From Paenibacillus ginsengihumi DSM 21568 (GTDB lineage: Bacteria > Bacillota > Bacilli > Paenibacillales > NBRC-103111), in contig NZ_KB905550.1 of NCBI RefSeq assembly GCF_000380965.1, positions 113,384-177,383 of the forward strand: 64,000 bases of DNA, given 5' to 3'. Within the stretch, counting starts at the first letter, position 1. Each line of letters opens with the position of its first letter. The notes below the pieces were generated by a model, which did no database searches, was not told where the DNA came from, and was given only the letters and a program-made list of their open reading frames with translations. Below are positions 39,744-48,222 of the stretch, one piece after another. The position numbers and the translations under genes are program-made.

Positions 39744-42677
39744 ATGCCGATGCTTCGATTCTTGTTCCGCAAAATGTGGAACACGCGCTGGTTGACACTC
39801 AGCTCGCTGGCCGGGCTGATTATGGCGGTGGCGTTTACGACCAGCATTCCGATGTATGCCGACGGCGCCTTGAAGCGGGTCGTATCCGCTTCGCTGCAGG
39901 AGAAAAGCGATGGCATGCCCGCCGGCTCGGTGCTGATCCGGTATCAGGCCGCAGGCAGCGAGAGGGCCGATCTGAACGCGCTGAAGGACGCGGATACTTA
40001 CATCAGGGAACAAGTCCCGAATGATATCCGCTTTCCGCATCAAACCTACGTGCGCAGCTATTCCTTGCGAAGCGCCGCTTTGACGCCGGTGGACCCGTCC
40101 AAGGTGGACCCGAGCAAGCGGCGGACGATGACCTTGGGCGCCCAGAGCGGGCTTAAGGACAAGGTCGAGCTGACGCAGGGCGAATGGTTCAAGGACCAGC
40201 CTCGGAACGGCATCGTGGAAGTCGTCATCTTCGAGGAAGCGATGTTCCGCAACGACATTCACGTCGGAGACGTCTTCAACTATCCGATCGCCGGAGGTCT
40301 CGGCATTGCGCCGCTGAAGGTGAAGGTCGTCGGCGTCTTCAAGCCGAAGCTCGATACGGACCCGTACTGGTTCCAGGGCTTGGAATCGCTGCTGACGAGC
40401 TTGTTTACAAGCGATCAGACCTTCGAGGAATATGTGCTGCAAAACAAAAAAATCCCGCTCAATCTGGCGAACTGGTATTACGCCTTCGATTTGCGGGATA
40501 TTCAGACGAGCCAGCTGTCGCCGCTGGAGAGAACGCTGGAACGGCTGGACATTACGCTGTATCAGAAGCTGAAAAACACGCGGGTCGACATTTCATTCAT
40601 TCCGCTGCTGCAGGAATTCAAGGTGCAGAGCTTGCAGCTGCAAGTGCTGCTCTTCACCTTGGCGGCGCCGATGATCGCGATGGTCTTCTATTATATCGTG
40701 ATGAATTCCCGCCAGGCGCTCGACCGGCAGCGCACCGTCATCGCGGTCATCCGCAGCCGCGGCGGAAGCACCCGCCAGATCATCTGGATCTATTTGCTGG
40801 AGGGGCTCATTCTGGGAGGAACCGCGCTTTTGCTCGGTCCGCTGCTCGGCTGGCTGATGGCCAAAAGCATTGGGTCGTCCAGCGGCTTCCTCACGTTCGT
40901 AGACCGCAAGGCGGTGCCGGTCGGCTTTACGCTGGAAGCGATGATGTACGGCTGCGCGGCGGTGCTGATCGCGCTGGCGGCCAGCGTCATCCCGGCCGTC
41001 GTCTTCGCCCGCTCGTCCATCGTCAGCTACAAGCGGGAGTTGGCCCGCTCGGACAAACGGCCGTTCTGGCAAAAGTGGTTTGTCGACGTGCTGCTGATCG
41101 CCTTGGTCGGCTATGGCTATTATTTGTTCAGCCAGCAGCAGATGCTTTCCATGCAAACGGGGCTGACGACAGACCAGCTGCAGGTGCATCCGCTTCTGTT
41201 TTTCGTGCCGGCCTTATCGATTTTTGCGCTCGGACTGTTCTTCCTGCGGATCTTCCCGTGGCTGCTGCGCTTGGGCAATTGGCTGGGCAAACGGTTCTTG
41301 CCGGTGCCGTTCTACTTGACGCTGACGCAGCTGTCGCGCTCGGCGGCGGCCTACTATCCGCTGATGCTGCTGCTGATTTTGACGCTGGGACTTGGCGTCT
41401 ACAATTCGTCGGCGGCCCGGACGATCGATCTGAACTCGACCGACCGCATTTTGTATAAATACGGCACGGATGTCGTTATGCAGGCGGTGTGGGAGACGCG
41501 GGCTGACGAGATGCCTTTGAACCCGGGCGACGGCCAAAACGACGGCCAGTCGGGAGGCCAGCCAGGAGGAGGCCAGCAGGGCGGCGGCTCCGGTGGCGGC
41601 TCCGGCGGCGGGCCAAACGGCGGCCAGCCGGGAGGTCCCGGAGGCGGTGGTCAGGGCGGCGAAGGGCCGCCTCCGAAGCTGCGCTATCTCGAGCCGCCGT
41701 TCGAGGTGTTCCGCGAACTGGAAGGCGTCAAGCATGCAGCCCGGGTGCTGCAGACCAAAGGCAATGTCGTCGTCTCCGGCAGATCGACGGGCCAAGGCAT
41801 GCTGATGGGCATCGACAACAGCGACTTTGCGGAAGTGGCCTGGTTCCGCCGGGATCTGTATCCGGTGCACCCGAATCATTATTTGAACGCGCTCGGGCAG
41901 TTCGAGCAGGCGGTTCTCGTCTCGACTTCTTTTGCCGAGAAGCATCAGTTAAAGCCGGGCGACCTGCTAAGCATCACGATCGCCCAGCAGCCGGTCGAAT
42001 TCGTGATCGCCGCGACGGTCCCTTACTGGCCGGCCCAGTATCCGGATCAGACGCCGTTTTTCATCGCGAATTTGGACTATGTGTACGATCAGGCTCCGCT
42101 GTTGCCGTACGAGGTGTGGCTCAAGATGGAGGACGGCGCCAAGGTCGCTCCGCTCCTGGAGAATCTGCTTGAGCACAAGGTCGAGATCGCTTCGGTGCGC
42201 GACGTTCGCAACGAGCTGATTTCCCAGAAGAAGCATCCGGCCAGAGGCGGCGTATTCGGCATCTTGAGTCTCGGATTTCTGGTCTCCGTCTTCATCTCGC
42301 TGATCGGCTACATCTTGTACTGGTTTTTCAACCTCTCCAGCCGCGTCGTGCAGTTCGGCGTGCTGAGGGCGATGGGGCTGTCCCGCAAGCAGCTGACCGG
42401 CATGCTGCTGCTGGAGCAAGGCTTCACGGCAGGACTGTCGATCGCCCTGGGAATTGCCATCGGCAAGCTGACGAGCTACCTGTTCCTGCCGTTTCTGCAA
42501 ACGGCGGACAATGTGAGGACGCAGGTGCCCCCGTTCCGCGTCGTCTTCGACGCCAGGGATACCGATCAGCTGTACATGGTCGTCGGGTTCATGATGCTGA
42601 CCGGCGCCGTGCTGCTGATGGCGCATATTCGCCGCCTGCGCGTGCATCAAGCGGTCAAGCTGGGAGAGGAGAAGTGA
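39744..42677 (+). CDS. Large FtsX/MacB-type ABC permease with a glycine-rich linker
   Basis: Membrane protein of 977 residues with about ten predicted spans: one near residue 20, a group between about 300 and 560, and a last group after about 845. The layout fits two FtsX-fold units in one chain. Between spans lie two large extracytoplasmic domains (about 45-300 and 650-840). Between residues about 590 and 645 is a low-complexity linker of Gly, Gln, Pro and Asn (GGQPGGGQQGGGSGGGSGGG-like) at the entrance to the second domain. The start codon follows the adaptor stop by one base and its ribosome binding site is weak, so reinitiation is likely. Substrate unknown. Confidence 0.88.
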   Translation: MPMLRFLFRKMWNTRWLTLSSLAGLIMAVAFTTSIPMYADGALKRVVSASLQEKSDGMPAGSVLIRYQAAGSERADLNALKDADTYIREQVPNDIRFPHQTYVRSYSLRSAALTPVDPSKVDPSKRRTMTLGAQSGLKDKVELTQGEWFKDQPRNGIVEVVIFEEAMFRNDIHVGDVFNYPIAGGLGIAPLKVKVVGVFKPKLDTDPYWFQGLESLLTSLFTSDQTFEEYVLQNKKIPLNLANWYYAFDLRDIQTSQLSPLERTLERLDITLYQKLKNTRVDISFIPLLQEFKVQSLQLQVLLFTLAAPMIAMVFYYIVMNSRQALDRQRTVIAVIRSRGGSTRQIIWIYLLEGLILGGTALLLGPLLGWLMAKSIGSSSGFLTFVDRKAVPVGFTLEAMMYGCAAVLIALAASVIPAVVFARSSIVSYKRELARSDKRPFWQKWFVDVLLIALVGYGYYLFSQQQMLSMQTGLTTDQLQVHPLLFFVPALSIFALGLFFLRIFPWLLRLGNWLGKRFLPVPFYLTLTQLSRSAAAYYPLMLLLILTLGLGVYNSSAARTIDLNSTDRILYKYGTDVVMQAVWETRADEMPLNPGDGQNDGQSGGQPGGGQQGGGSGGGSGGGPNGGQPGGPGGGGQGGEGPPPKLRYLEPPFEVFRELEGVKHAARVLQTKGNVVVSGRSTGQGMLMGIDNSDFAEVAWFRRDLYPVHPNHYLNALGQFEQAVLVSTSFAEKHQLKPGDLLSITIAQQPVEFVIAATVPYWPAQYPDQTPFFIANLDYVYDQAPLLPYEVWLKMEDGAKVAPLLENLLEHKVEIASVRDVRNELISQKKHPARGGVFGILSLGFLVSVFISLIGYILYWFFNLSSRVVQFGVLRAMGLSRKQLTGMLLLEQGFTAGLSIALGIAIGKLTSYLFLPFLQTADNVRTQVPPFRVVFDARDTDQLYMVVGFMMLTGAVLLMAHIRRLRVHQAVKLGEEK

Positions 42678-42681
42678 TGCA

Positions 42682-43551
42682 GTGATCCATTGCGAAGGAC
42701 TCGTCAAAATCTATAAGACCGACGACATCGAAGTCGTTGCGCTGCAGGGCTTGAACATCTCGGTGGCCAAAGGCGAAATGATGGCGATTATCGGCAACAG
42801 CGGAAGCGGCAAGTCGACGCTGCTCAACATCCTGGGCGGCCTCGACCGTCCGTCGGCCGGACAGGTGCGCGTCGGAGAATGGAATCTGCTCAAAGTTACC
42901 GACGATGAGCTCGTGCAGTACAAGCGCAAGACGGTCGGCTTCATCTGGCAGAACAATGCGCGCAATCTGGTGCCTTATTTGACGGCGCTGGAGAATGTGG
43001 AGATGCCGATGATGCTAAGCGGCAAGTACGACCGCGCCTACGCCAAGCAGCTGCTGGAATGGGTCGGCCTCGGGCACCGCTTGGGCAACCGGCTGCAGCA
43101 GCTGTCCGGCGGCGAGCAGCAGCGGGTCGCCATCGCCATCTCGCTGGCCAACCGGCCGGAGCTGCTCCTTGCGGACGAACCGACAGGCTCGGTGGACACG
43201 AAAACCTCCGATATGATCATGGACATCTTCCGCAGGCTGAACAAGGAGCTTGGCGTCACCATCGTCATCGTTACCCACGATTTGGCTCTGGCCAGCAAGG
43301 TGGACCGGGTCGTCGCGATCCGCGACGGGATGACGAGCACGGAGTTCATCAAGCGCAATCCGAATCTGGATGAGGCGGGCGGCGGCAAAATCCACGACGT
43401 GCACGAGGAGTACGTCGTCCTGGATAAGGTCGGCCGCCTGCAAATCCCGAAAGCGTATCTGCAATCGCTCGGGATTGACGGCAAAGCGTCGATGGAATTC
43501 GACGGAGAGAAAATCATTATCAGAACGCCGAAATCGCTGGAGGAAGCTTGA
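42682..43551 (+). CDS. ABC transporter ATPase fused to a C-terminal AbrB/SpoVT-like domain
   Basis: The N-terminal ~225 residues are a complete LolD/MacB-type ATPase: GNSGSGKSTLLN, Q-loop FIWQNNARNLVPY, LSGGEQQRVAIA, LLLADEPTGSVD and VTHDLALAS. After a linker (NPNLDEAGGGKIHDVHE) residues about 245-285 read VLDKVGRLQIPKAYLQSLGI and DGEKIIIRTP. This is the pattern of the AbrB swapped-hairpin DNA-binding domain (compare AbrB DELGRVVIPIELRRTLGI). GTG start with GAGAGGAG upstream, five bases after the permease. The tail may bind DNA, or may have been reused for dimerisation or permease contact. Confidence 0.88.
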   Translation: MIHCEGLVKIYKTDDIEVVALQGLNISVAKGEMMAIIGNSGSGKSTLLNILGGLDRPSAGQVRVGEWNLLKVTDDELVQYKRKTVGFIWQNNARNLVPYLTALENVEMPMMLSGKYDRAYAKQLLEWVGLGHRLGNRLQQLSGGEQQRVAIAISLANRPELLLADEPTGSVDTKTSDMIMDIFRRLNKELGVTIVIVTHDLALASKVDRVVAIRDGMTSTEFIKRNPNLDEAGGGKIHDVHEEYVVLDKVGRLQIPKAYLQSLGIDGKASMEFDGEKIIIRTPKSLEEA

Positions 43552-43611
43552 GCGGGCGGCGGTCACACAGAGATAAAAGCTTTTCGAATTGAAAATCGGA
43601 GGGATCCCGAG

Positions 43612-45102
43612 ATGAAACGGTTAAACAAGAAGGCGGTACTTGTATCGCTGTGCGCAGGCTTGGCGGCGCAGACGCTCGTTGCCTGCAGCAATCAGCCAGG
43701 CGCGAATTCGAATACGGAGCGGACGCTGCGCATCGCCACCAGCATGGGGTATGGACCCAATGACGAATGGTTCCGCCAGCGCTTTACGGAGCTGTTCGAA
43801 TTCGCCAATCCGAATGTCAAGATCGAAATCATTCCGACGATGGATGAAAGATACTACTACGGTTACGGCAGGCGCAACACTGACGAAAAGCCGCAGGACC
43901 CGATGGAGAAGCTTAAAGAGCTGATGCAGGGCGACAATCCGCCCGACATCGCGATGGTCAGCTTCGATGAGCTGGACAGCCTGATCGCGGAAAACTTGCT
44001 GACGCAGCTCGATCCGATGATCCAGAAGGACAAATTCGATACGTCGGACATTGTGCCCGCTGTCATCGACGGACTGAAGCAGAAGGGCGACGGCAAGCTG
44101 TACGCGCTGGCTCCGACCTTCAGCGCCTCGGCGCTGATTTACAACAAGCAGATGTTTGACGAGGCGGGAGTAGAGTATCCGAAGGATAAAATGACCTGGG
44201 ACGAAATCTTCGATCTGGCGCGCCGCGTATCGAAGGGCGAAGGCGAAAACCGCAAGTACGGCTTCGGCTTCTCGACATATTCCGGAAACGATCTGTTCTA
44301 CGCGGCGCAAACTTATTCCGAGCCGCTGCAGCTGCGCATGTTTGACGACAAGGCCGAGAAAATGACCGTCGATACGGATCAATGGGAAAACGTATGGAAA
44401 ACGATCCTGCAGCTGAAAACCGAGAAGATCGTTCCGGAGCCGATCGATTATGAGAAATTGCGGCAGTCGATGGAATCGGACGATTTTAACCCGTTCCAGC
44501 ATAACGACTTCATGATGGGCCGTGTGGCGATGGCGCCGATTCATTTCTCCGGACTAAGCGAAATTATCAATGCCAACAAGAACGCCGACAACATTCCGGG
44601 CTATACGGCGATCGATTGGGACGTCGTCACGATGCCGGTGCATCAGGAATATCCGAACATCGGCGGCAGCATGTATATGGACGGCATCATGGGGATTAAC
44701 TCGCGGGCCCAAAATCCCGAGGATGCGTGGAACTTTATCAAATTCATCAACGGCGAAGACTGGGCACGGCTCAAATCGAGCAGCGAGCACAACCTCGTCG
44801 CCCGCAAAAAGTATATTAAAAACATGAAGGACGGCGTCGAATTCCACGTGGATGCCTTCACGACGCTGATTCCGGCGCCCAGCGTGTACGACGCCCAGCT
44901 TTACCGCGAGAAGGAAGGCCTGTATCAGGTGTACGATCTCGGCCGCCAGGCGTTTGAGGAAGCGGAGCAAAACAAAATGACGGTGCGCGAAGCGCTGAAA
45001 AAATGGCAAACGGACGGCGACGCTTTACTTCAGCAGCTCAAGGAGAATCCGAACGGCTCAGTCGAACAAGACGGAGGAGCCGTAGTGATGCCTGCAGGAT
45101 GA
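43612..45102 (+). CDS. Extracellular solute-binding-type lipoprotein (family 1)
   Basis: Periplasmic-binding-protein fold of the carbohydrate-type family 1, 496 residues, anchored as a lipoprotein: signal peptide with lipobox TLVAC (Cys about residue 25), then SNQPGANSN. Family features include the MTWDEIFDLARRVSKG segment and a TFSASALIYNKQMFDEAGV stretch. GINSRAQNPEDAWNFIKFI is the late signature. GGAGGG precedes the ATG. No family 1 importer permeases (MalF/MalG type) follow, so it probably works with the neighbouring exporter or as a surface sensor rather than in sugar uptake. Confidence 0.85.
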   Translation: MKRLNKKAVLVSLCAGLAAQTLVACSNQPGANSNTERTLRIATSMGYGPNDEWFRQRFTELFEFANPNVKIEIIPTMDERYYYGYGRRNTDEKPQDPMEKLKELMQGDNPPDIAMVSFDELDSLIAENLLTQLDPMIQKDKFDTSDIVPAVIDGLKQKGDGKLYALAPTFSASALIYNKQMFDEAGVEYPKDKMTWDEIFDLARRVSKGEGENRKYGFGFSTYSGNDLFYAAQTYSEPLQLRMFDDKAEKMTVDTDQWENVWKTILQLKTEKIVPEPIDYEKLRQSMESDDFNPFQHNDFMMGRVAMAPIHFSGLSEIINANKNADNIPGYTAIDWDVVTMPVHQEYPNIGGSMYMDGIMGINSRAQNPEDAWNFIKFINGEDWARLKSSSEHNLVARKKYIKNMKDGVEFHVDAFTTLIPAPSVYDAQLYREKEGLYQVYDLGRQAFEEAEQNKMTVREALKKWQTDGDALLQQLKENPNGSVEQDGGAVVMPAG

Positions 45103-45192
45103 CCGGCGTGCGCTCGGCGCCGCAGGTGACGGCCGATGACGAAGAAGCTTTCGTCATCGGCGCCTATCTTTTACTACCGGAGGTATCGACTG

Positions 45193-47409
45193 ATGAACAA
45201 GCAACTGCGTAAACGCCGCAAAAAGTACAGAAGCTGCATATGGCTGCTTGCCGCCGCGTTGACATTCTCGTCTGCTCTTCCCGCAATGGCGGCGGAGAAC
45301 GGCAGCGGAGACGCTCCGGGCACTTCCACATCTTACACGACAGGGACGGCTCCGGTGATCGGCAAGGTCGCGATCAATGGCGAGAGCTATTTCGAGCTGA
45401 AAAATGTCATGATGCACCCGGAGACTGACAACAATACCGTGATCTTCACGGTTCGCGTCAATAACGGCGGAGCGAGCGATCTGCTCTTCGTCGATTACTG
45501 GGTGCGCATCCGCACGAAGGACGGTAGCCGCATTTCGGTGCATACGCTGCCCCAGGACAAGGACAAGAACCGGATCACGGCGAAATCAAGCCAGGACATC
45601 AACTTTTACGCCACAGTGAACTCGTCCACCCGCCTGAACGATCTCACCTTTGATTTCATCAAATGGGATTTCAGCCAGCCGGGATACGAGCGCATCATCG
45701 GCTCTGTCGCGGTGCCGCAGGACTACACGACGGTGACGGCCGCAGGGCAATCGCGCGAAGTGTCGATGGGCGGCAGCCCGATCAAGGCGACGATCGAAAA
45801 GCTGTGGATGACCAAGAACGAGAAGAACTACACCCCTACGGTCGTGCTGAATTTGCAGAACGTCGGCAGCCGCAGCGTGACGCTGCCCGACTACCAATAT
45901 TTGCTTCGCACGGCGGACGGGCTCATGTATCCGCTGAAGGCCAAAGGAATCAAGGATTTGGCGATTAATCCGCAGGTGGACAAGGATGTCGAGCTGACCG
46001 GCACCGTGCCCGTATCCGTCTCGACAGAAGGATGGCAACTGGTCATCGTGCAGAAAGCAGAGGATCTCAAGCTGAACCTGCCGATCGCTTCGTTTGCGCT
46101 GCCGCAGGTCAGCGAGCCCGATACGGTCGCCGTCGGCAAGCAGTATCAGTTCACGAACGAAGACGGCATTTATACCGCCCAGCTCAATTCGCTGCTGCGG
46201 CTGCCGTGGGAGGATCAAGATATTTTAACGGCGGATTTCACGCTCTCGAATCAAGGGCAGGAGTCGCTGCCGATTCCCGATTTGACGGGATACTTCATGC
46301 TGGACGACGCGGTCAAGGTGGAGGCGAAGCTGATCCGGACGGATCAAATTATCGGCTTGCCGGCCGGCGCTTCGGCCCGGTTCCAGTTCATCGGCAAGAT
46401 GCCTTACACGTACGATTTCGGCAAGGTGAAGCTGGTGCTGCAGGAGAAGGACAGCGGGGATTCGAACGGCGAGGGAACAAGCGAATCCTCCGGCAAAACG
46501 ACCGATCTGCTGGAGTTCGAGCATCGCACCGATCTGATGAACGTTCCGTTCCATTTTATCGGCGAAAGCTACAAGATCGACAATATCGGCCGCAGCACGT
46601 CCTATACGGTCCGCGTCCTGGACAGATATACGGGGGATACGGCGGATACGCTGGTCGTTCAATTGGAAGCGACGAATCTGGAGAAGCGTTTCACCGACGT
46701 GACCCGGCTCATCTCGCACTTCCAGACGACGGACGGCACCGTCTATCCGGCGACGATCGCGAACATCAAGAAGAAGGTCAGTCCGAACGGCAAGGCGATC
46801 CTGTTCCTGCAGGCTGTCGTGCCGAAAGGGCTGCCGACGGACGGCATGCATATTATGATCGGCGAAGCGGTCACCGAGGACAAGCTGACTCCGGAGGACG
46901 GCAAGCCGGACGCCTACGTCAATGCCGCTGCGTTCTGGCTGCCGAAGGAGCGCTCGGAAGTGCAGGACAACCTGAAGGAGATCGATCTGACGCCTTTCCG
47001 CCTGTCCATCAGCAAAGTCCGCACGCTGTTGACGCAGGAAGGCGTTACGCTGAAGTTCAATTACGAGCTGAGCAAAAATTTGATGGTCGAGACGAACAAC
47101 GAAGGCCGGAAAATCGTGCTGGAGCTGAAGGACGACCAGAACAAGATCGCCTTCTCGCGCGAATACGACTTCAAGGATTTCGACGGCTCGGGCGGAGACG
47201 GGCAGGGCAGCGGCAGCTCCGACAACAGCAGCGGGAAGCTGAAGCTCGGATCGCACGATGATTTTGAAGTGAAGGAACAGGACCCCGATCTGATTTACCT
47301 GGTGGAAGTCATGAAGAACAACTACAGTCTGAATGTTTACGACTCGTTCAACGGCCAGAAAAAACTGCTGGCTACGAAGAAGATTCGCTGGTTCTCGACG
47401 ACGGACTGA
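45193..47409 (+). CDS. Large secreted protein with repeated beta-sandwich modules (protein A)
   Basis: 738 residues. A basic start (NKQLRKRRKKYRS), a hydrophobic stretch and PAMAAEN give a clear signal peptide cut near residue 36. The rest looks all-beta, with about four modules of 110-130 residues. Each has a strand pattern like VIFTVRVNNGGAS, PTVVLNLQNVGSRSVTLPDY, LTADFTLSNQGQESLPIPDL and LVVQLEATNLEKRF. A different C-terminal domain follows (PFRLSISKV to LLATKKIRWF). No catalytic motif, sortase signal or anchor is seen. The ATG at 45193 follows GGAGGT; earlier in-frame codons lack one. The module and the C-terminal domain recur in the protein at 52706. Function unknown. Confidence 0.8.
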   Translation: MNKQLRKRRKKYRSCIWLLAAALTFSSALPAMAAENGSGDAPGTSTSYTTGTAPVIGKVAINGESYFELKNVMMHPETDNNTVIFTVRVNNGGASDLLFVDYWVRIRTKDGSRISVHTLPQDKDKNRITAKSSQDINFYATVNSSTRLNDLTFDFIKWDFSQPGYERIIGSVAVPQDYTTVTAAGQSREVSMGGSPIKATIEKLWMTKNEKNYTPTVVLNLQNVGSRSVTLPDYQYLLRTADGLMYPLKAKGIKDLAINPQVDKDVELTGTVPVSVSTEGWQLVIVQKAEDLKLNLPIASFALPQVSEPDTVAVGKQYQFTNEDGIYTAQLNSLLRLPWEDQDILTADFTLSNQGQESLPIPDLTGYFMLDDAVKVEAKLIRTDQIIGLPAGASARFQFIGKMPYTYDFGKVKLVLQEKDSGDSNGEGTSESSGKTTDLLEFEHRTDLMNVPFHFIGESYKIDNIGRSTSYTVRVLDRYTGDTADTLVVQLEATNLEKRFTDVTRLISHFQTTDGTVYPATIANIKKKVSPNGKAILFLQAVVPKGLPTDGMHIMIGEAVTEDKLTPEDGKPDAYVNAAAFWLPKERSEVQDNLKEIDLTPFRLSISKVRTLLTQEGVTLKFNYELSKNLMVETNNEGRKIVLELKDDQNKIAFSREYDFKDFDGSGGDGQGSGSSDNSSGKLKLGSHDDFEVKEQDPDLIYLVEVMKNNYSLNVYDSFNGQKKLLATKKIRWFSTTD

Positions 47410-47461
47410 TTCGACTTTACTAAAATTTGATAGAATGAAGCGCTTTCCATTGCAACCGTCC

Positions 47462-47505
47462 CCCCCGCAATTACGTTGTAGTAATTGTGCGGGGGCGTTC
47501 TTTTT
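47462..47505 (+). terminator. Terminator between the ABC module and the regulator gene
   Basis: CCCCCGCAATTAC pairs with GTAATT-GT-GCGGGGG (two-base bulge), followed by a T-rich tail. Confidence 0.85.
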
Positions 47506-47545
47506 GTCTAAATTGTGAATTTATGGCGGAACGATTAAGAAAAGA

Positions 47546-47607
47546 TTGACACCTTTGCCAGATCGATTTAATGTTATTATCGTTAACAACCTTCTTAACG
47601 ATATTAA
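47546..47607 (+). promoter_or_regulatory. Promoter and operator of the MarR-type regulator / RND operon
   Basis: TTGACA (47546-47551), 17 bases, TAATGT (47569-47574). Directly downstream, TATCGTTAA (47578-47586) and TTAACGATA (47595-47603) form a perfect 9-bp inverted repeat with 8-base spacer. It extends to 13-bp arms with one mismatch (47574-47586 and 47595-47607). The two halves are about two helical turns apart and cover the start site, as for an autorepressor. Confidence 0.8.
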
Positions 47608-47631
47608 TACTCGATCAAGGAGAAAAGTAAT

Positions 47632-48198
47632 ATGACGACGGGGAATACATTTTCCGAGTTGAAGAGGAGTGTGATCAACGAACTCTCTCTTTCGTTCGAA
47701 GCCGAGGGCTTCAGCCCGCTGTGTGGAAAAATATATACCCTCCTGGTCTTCGCAGCCGACCCTTTAAGCCTGCAGCAAATCGCCGATGAACTCGGCGTCT
47801 CCAAGGCTGCCGTCAGCGTGCAGGCGCGAATGCTGGAGAGGGTGGCCATGTGTCAGAAGCTGGCCGTCGGCAATGACCGCAGAGATTACTATTATATTCC
47901 CGATAACTTCAGCCTGACCGTCATTCACAACGCCACTCGCAAGATCAATGAGATGAGCGACCGAATGGCGGCCACCATCGAATCGCTGCACAGACTCGAG
48001 CATGTGGAACCGGACGAGAAGGCGGAATATGAGGCGGCGAAAAGGAGGTTTACCGAGATTTACGAGCTGTACTCGATGATTAATGCCAAGCTGGAAGGCT
48101 TGGAGGAGGAGTGGAACGAAAAGAGGCAAAAAATTTTTCGAAAATTTTCCGATCATACTGAAGGGGAAGGGACGTTTCGCGCGTCTAAGAGTCAGTGA
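47632..48198 (+). CDS. MarR/GbsR-type transcriptional regulator
   Basis: 188 residues with a winged helix at about residues 25-90: GKIYTLLVFAADPLSLQQIA, DELGVSKAAVSVQARMLER and a wing ending in DRRDYYYIP. A long helical C-terminal part follows, probably for dimerisation and ligand sensing. This layout resembles GbsR-like members of the MarR group. AAGGAG precedes the ATG. It is the first gene of the RND operon, only 24 bases from the pump gene, and behind its own candidate operator. Autoregulation and de-repression of the pump by a pump substrate is the natural inference. Confidence 0.85.
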   Translation: MTTGNTFSELKRSVINELSLSFEAEGFSPLCGKIYTLLVFAADPLSLQQIADELGVSKAAVSVQARMLERVAMCQKLAVGNDRRDYYYIPDNFSLTVIHNATRKINEMSDRMAATIESLHRLEHVEPDEKAEYEAAKRRFTEIYELYSMINAKLEGLEEEWNEKRQKIFRKFSDHTEGEGTFRASKSQ

Positions 48199-48222
48199 CG
48201 CTATTCATGGAGGAGTAGAGAG

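Noticed and set aside
43612..45102. Sugar ABC importer around the binding-type lipoprotein
   Set aside because: No MalF/MalG-type permease genes are adjacent; the neighbours are exporter parts.
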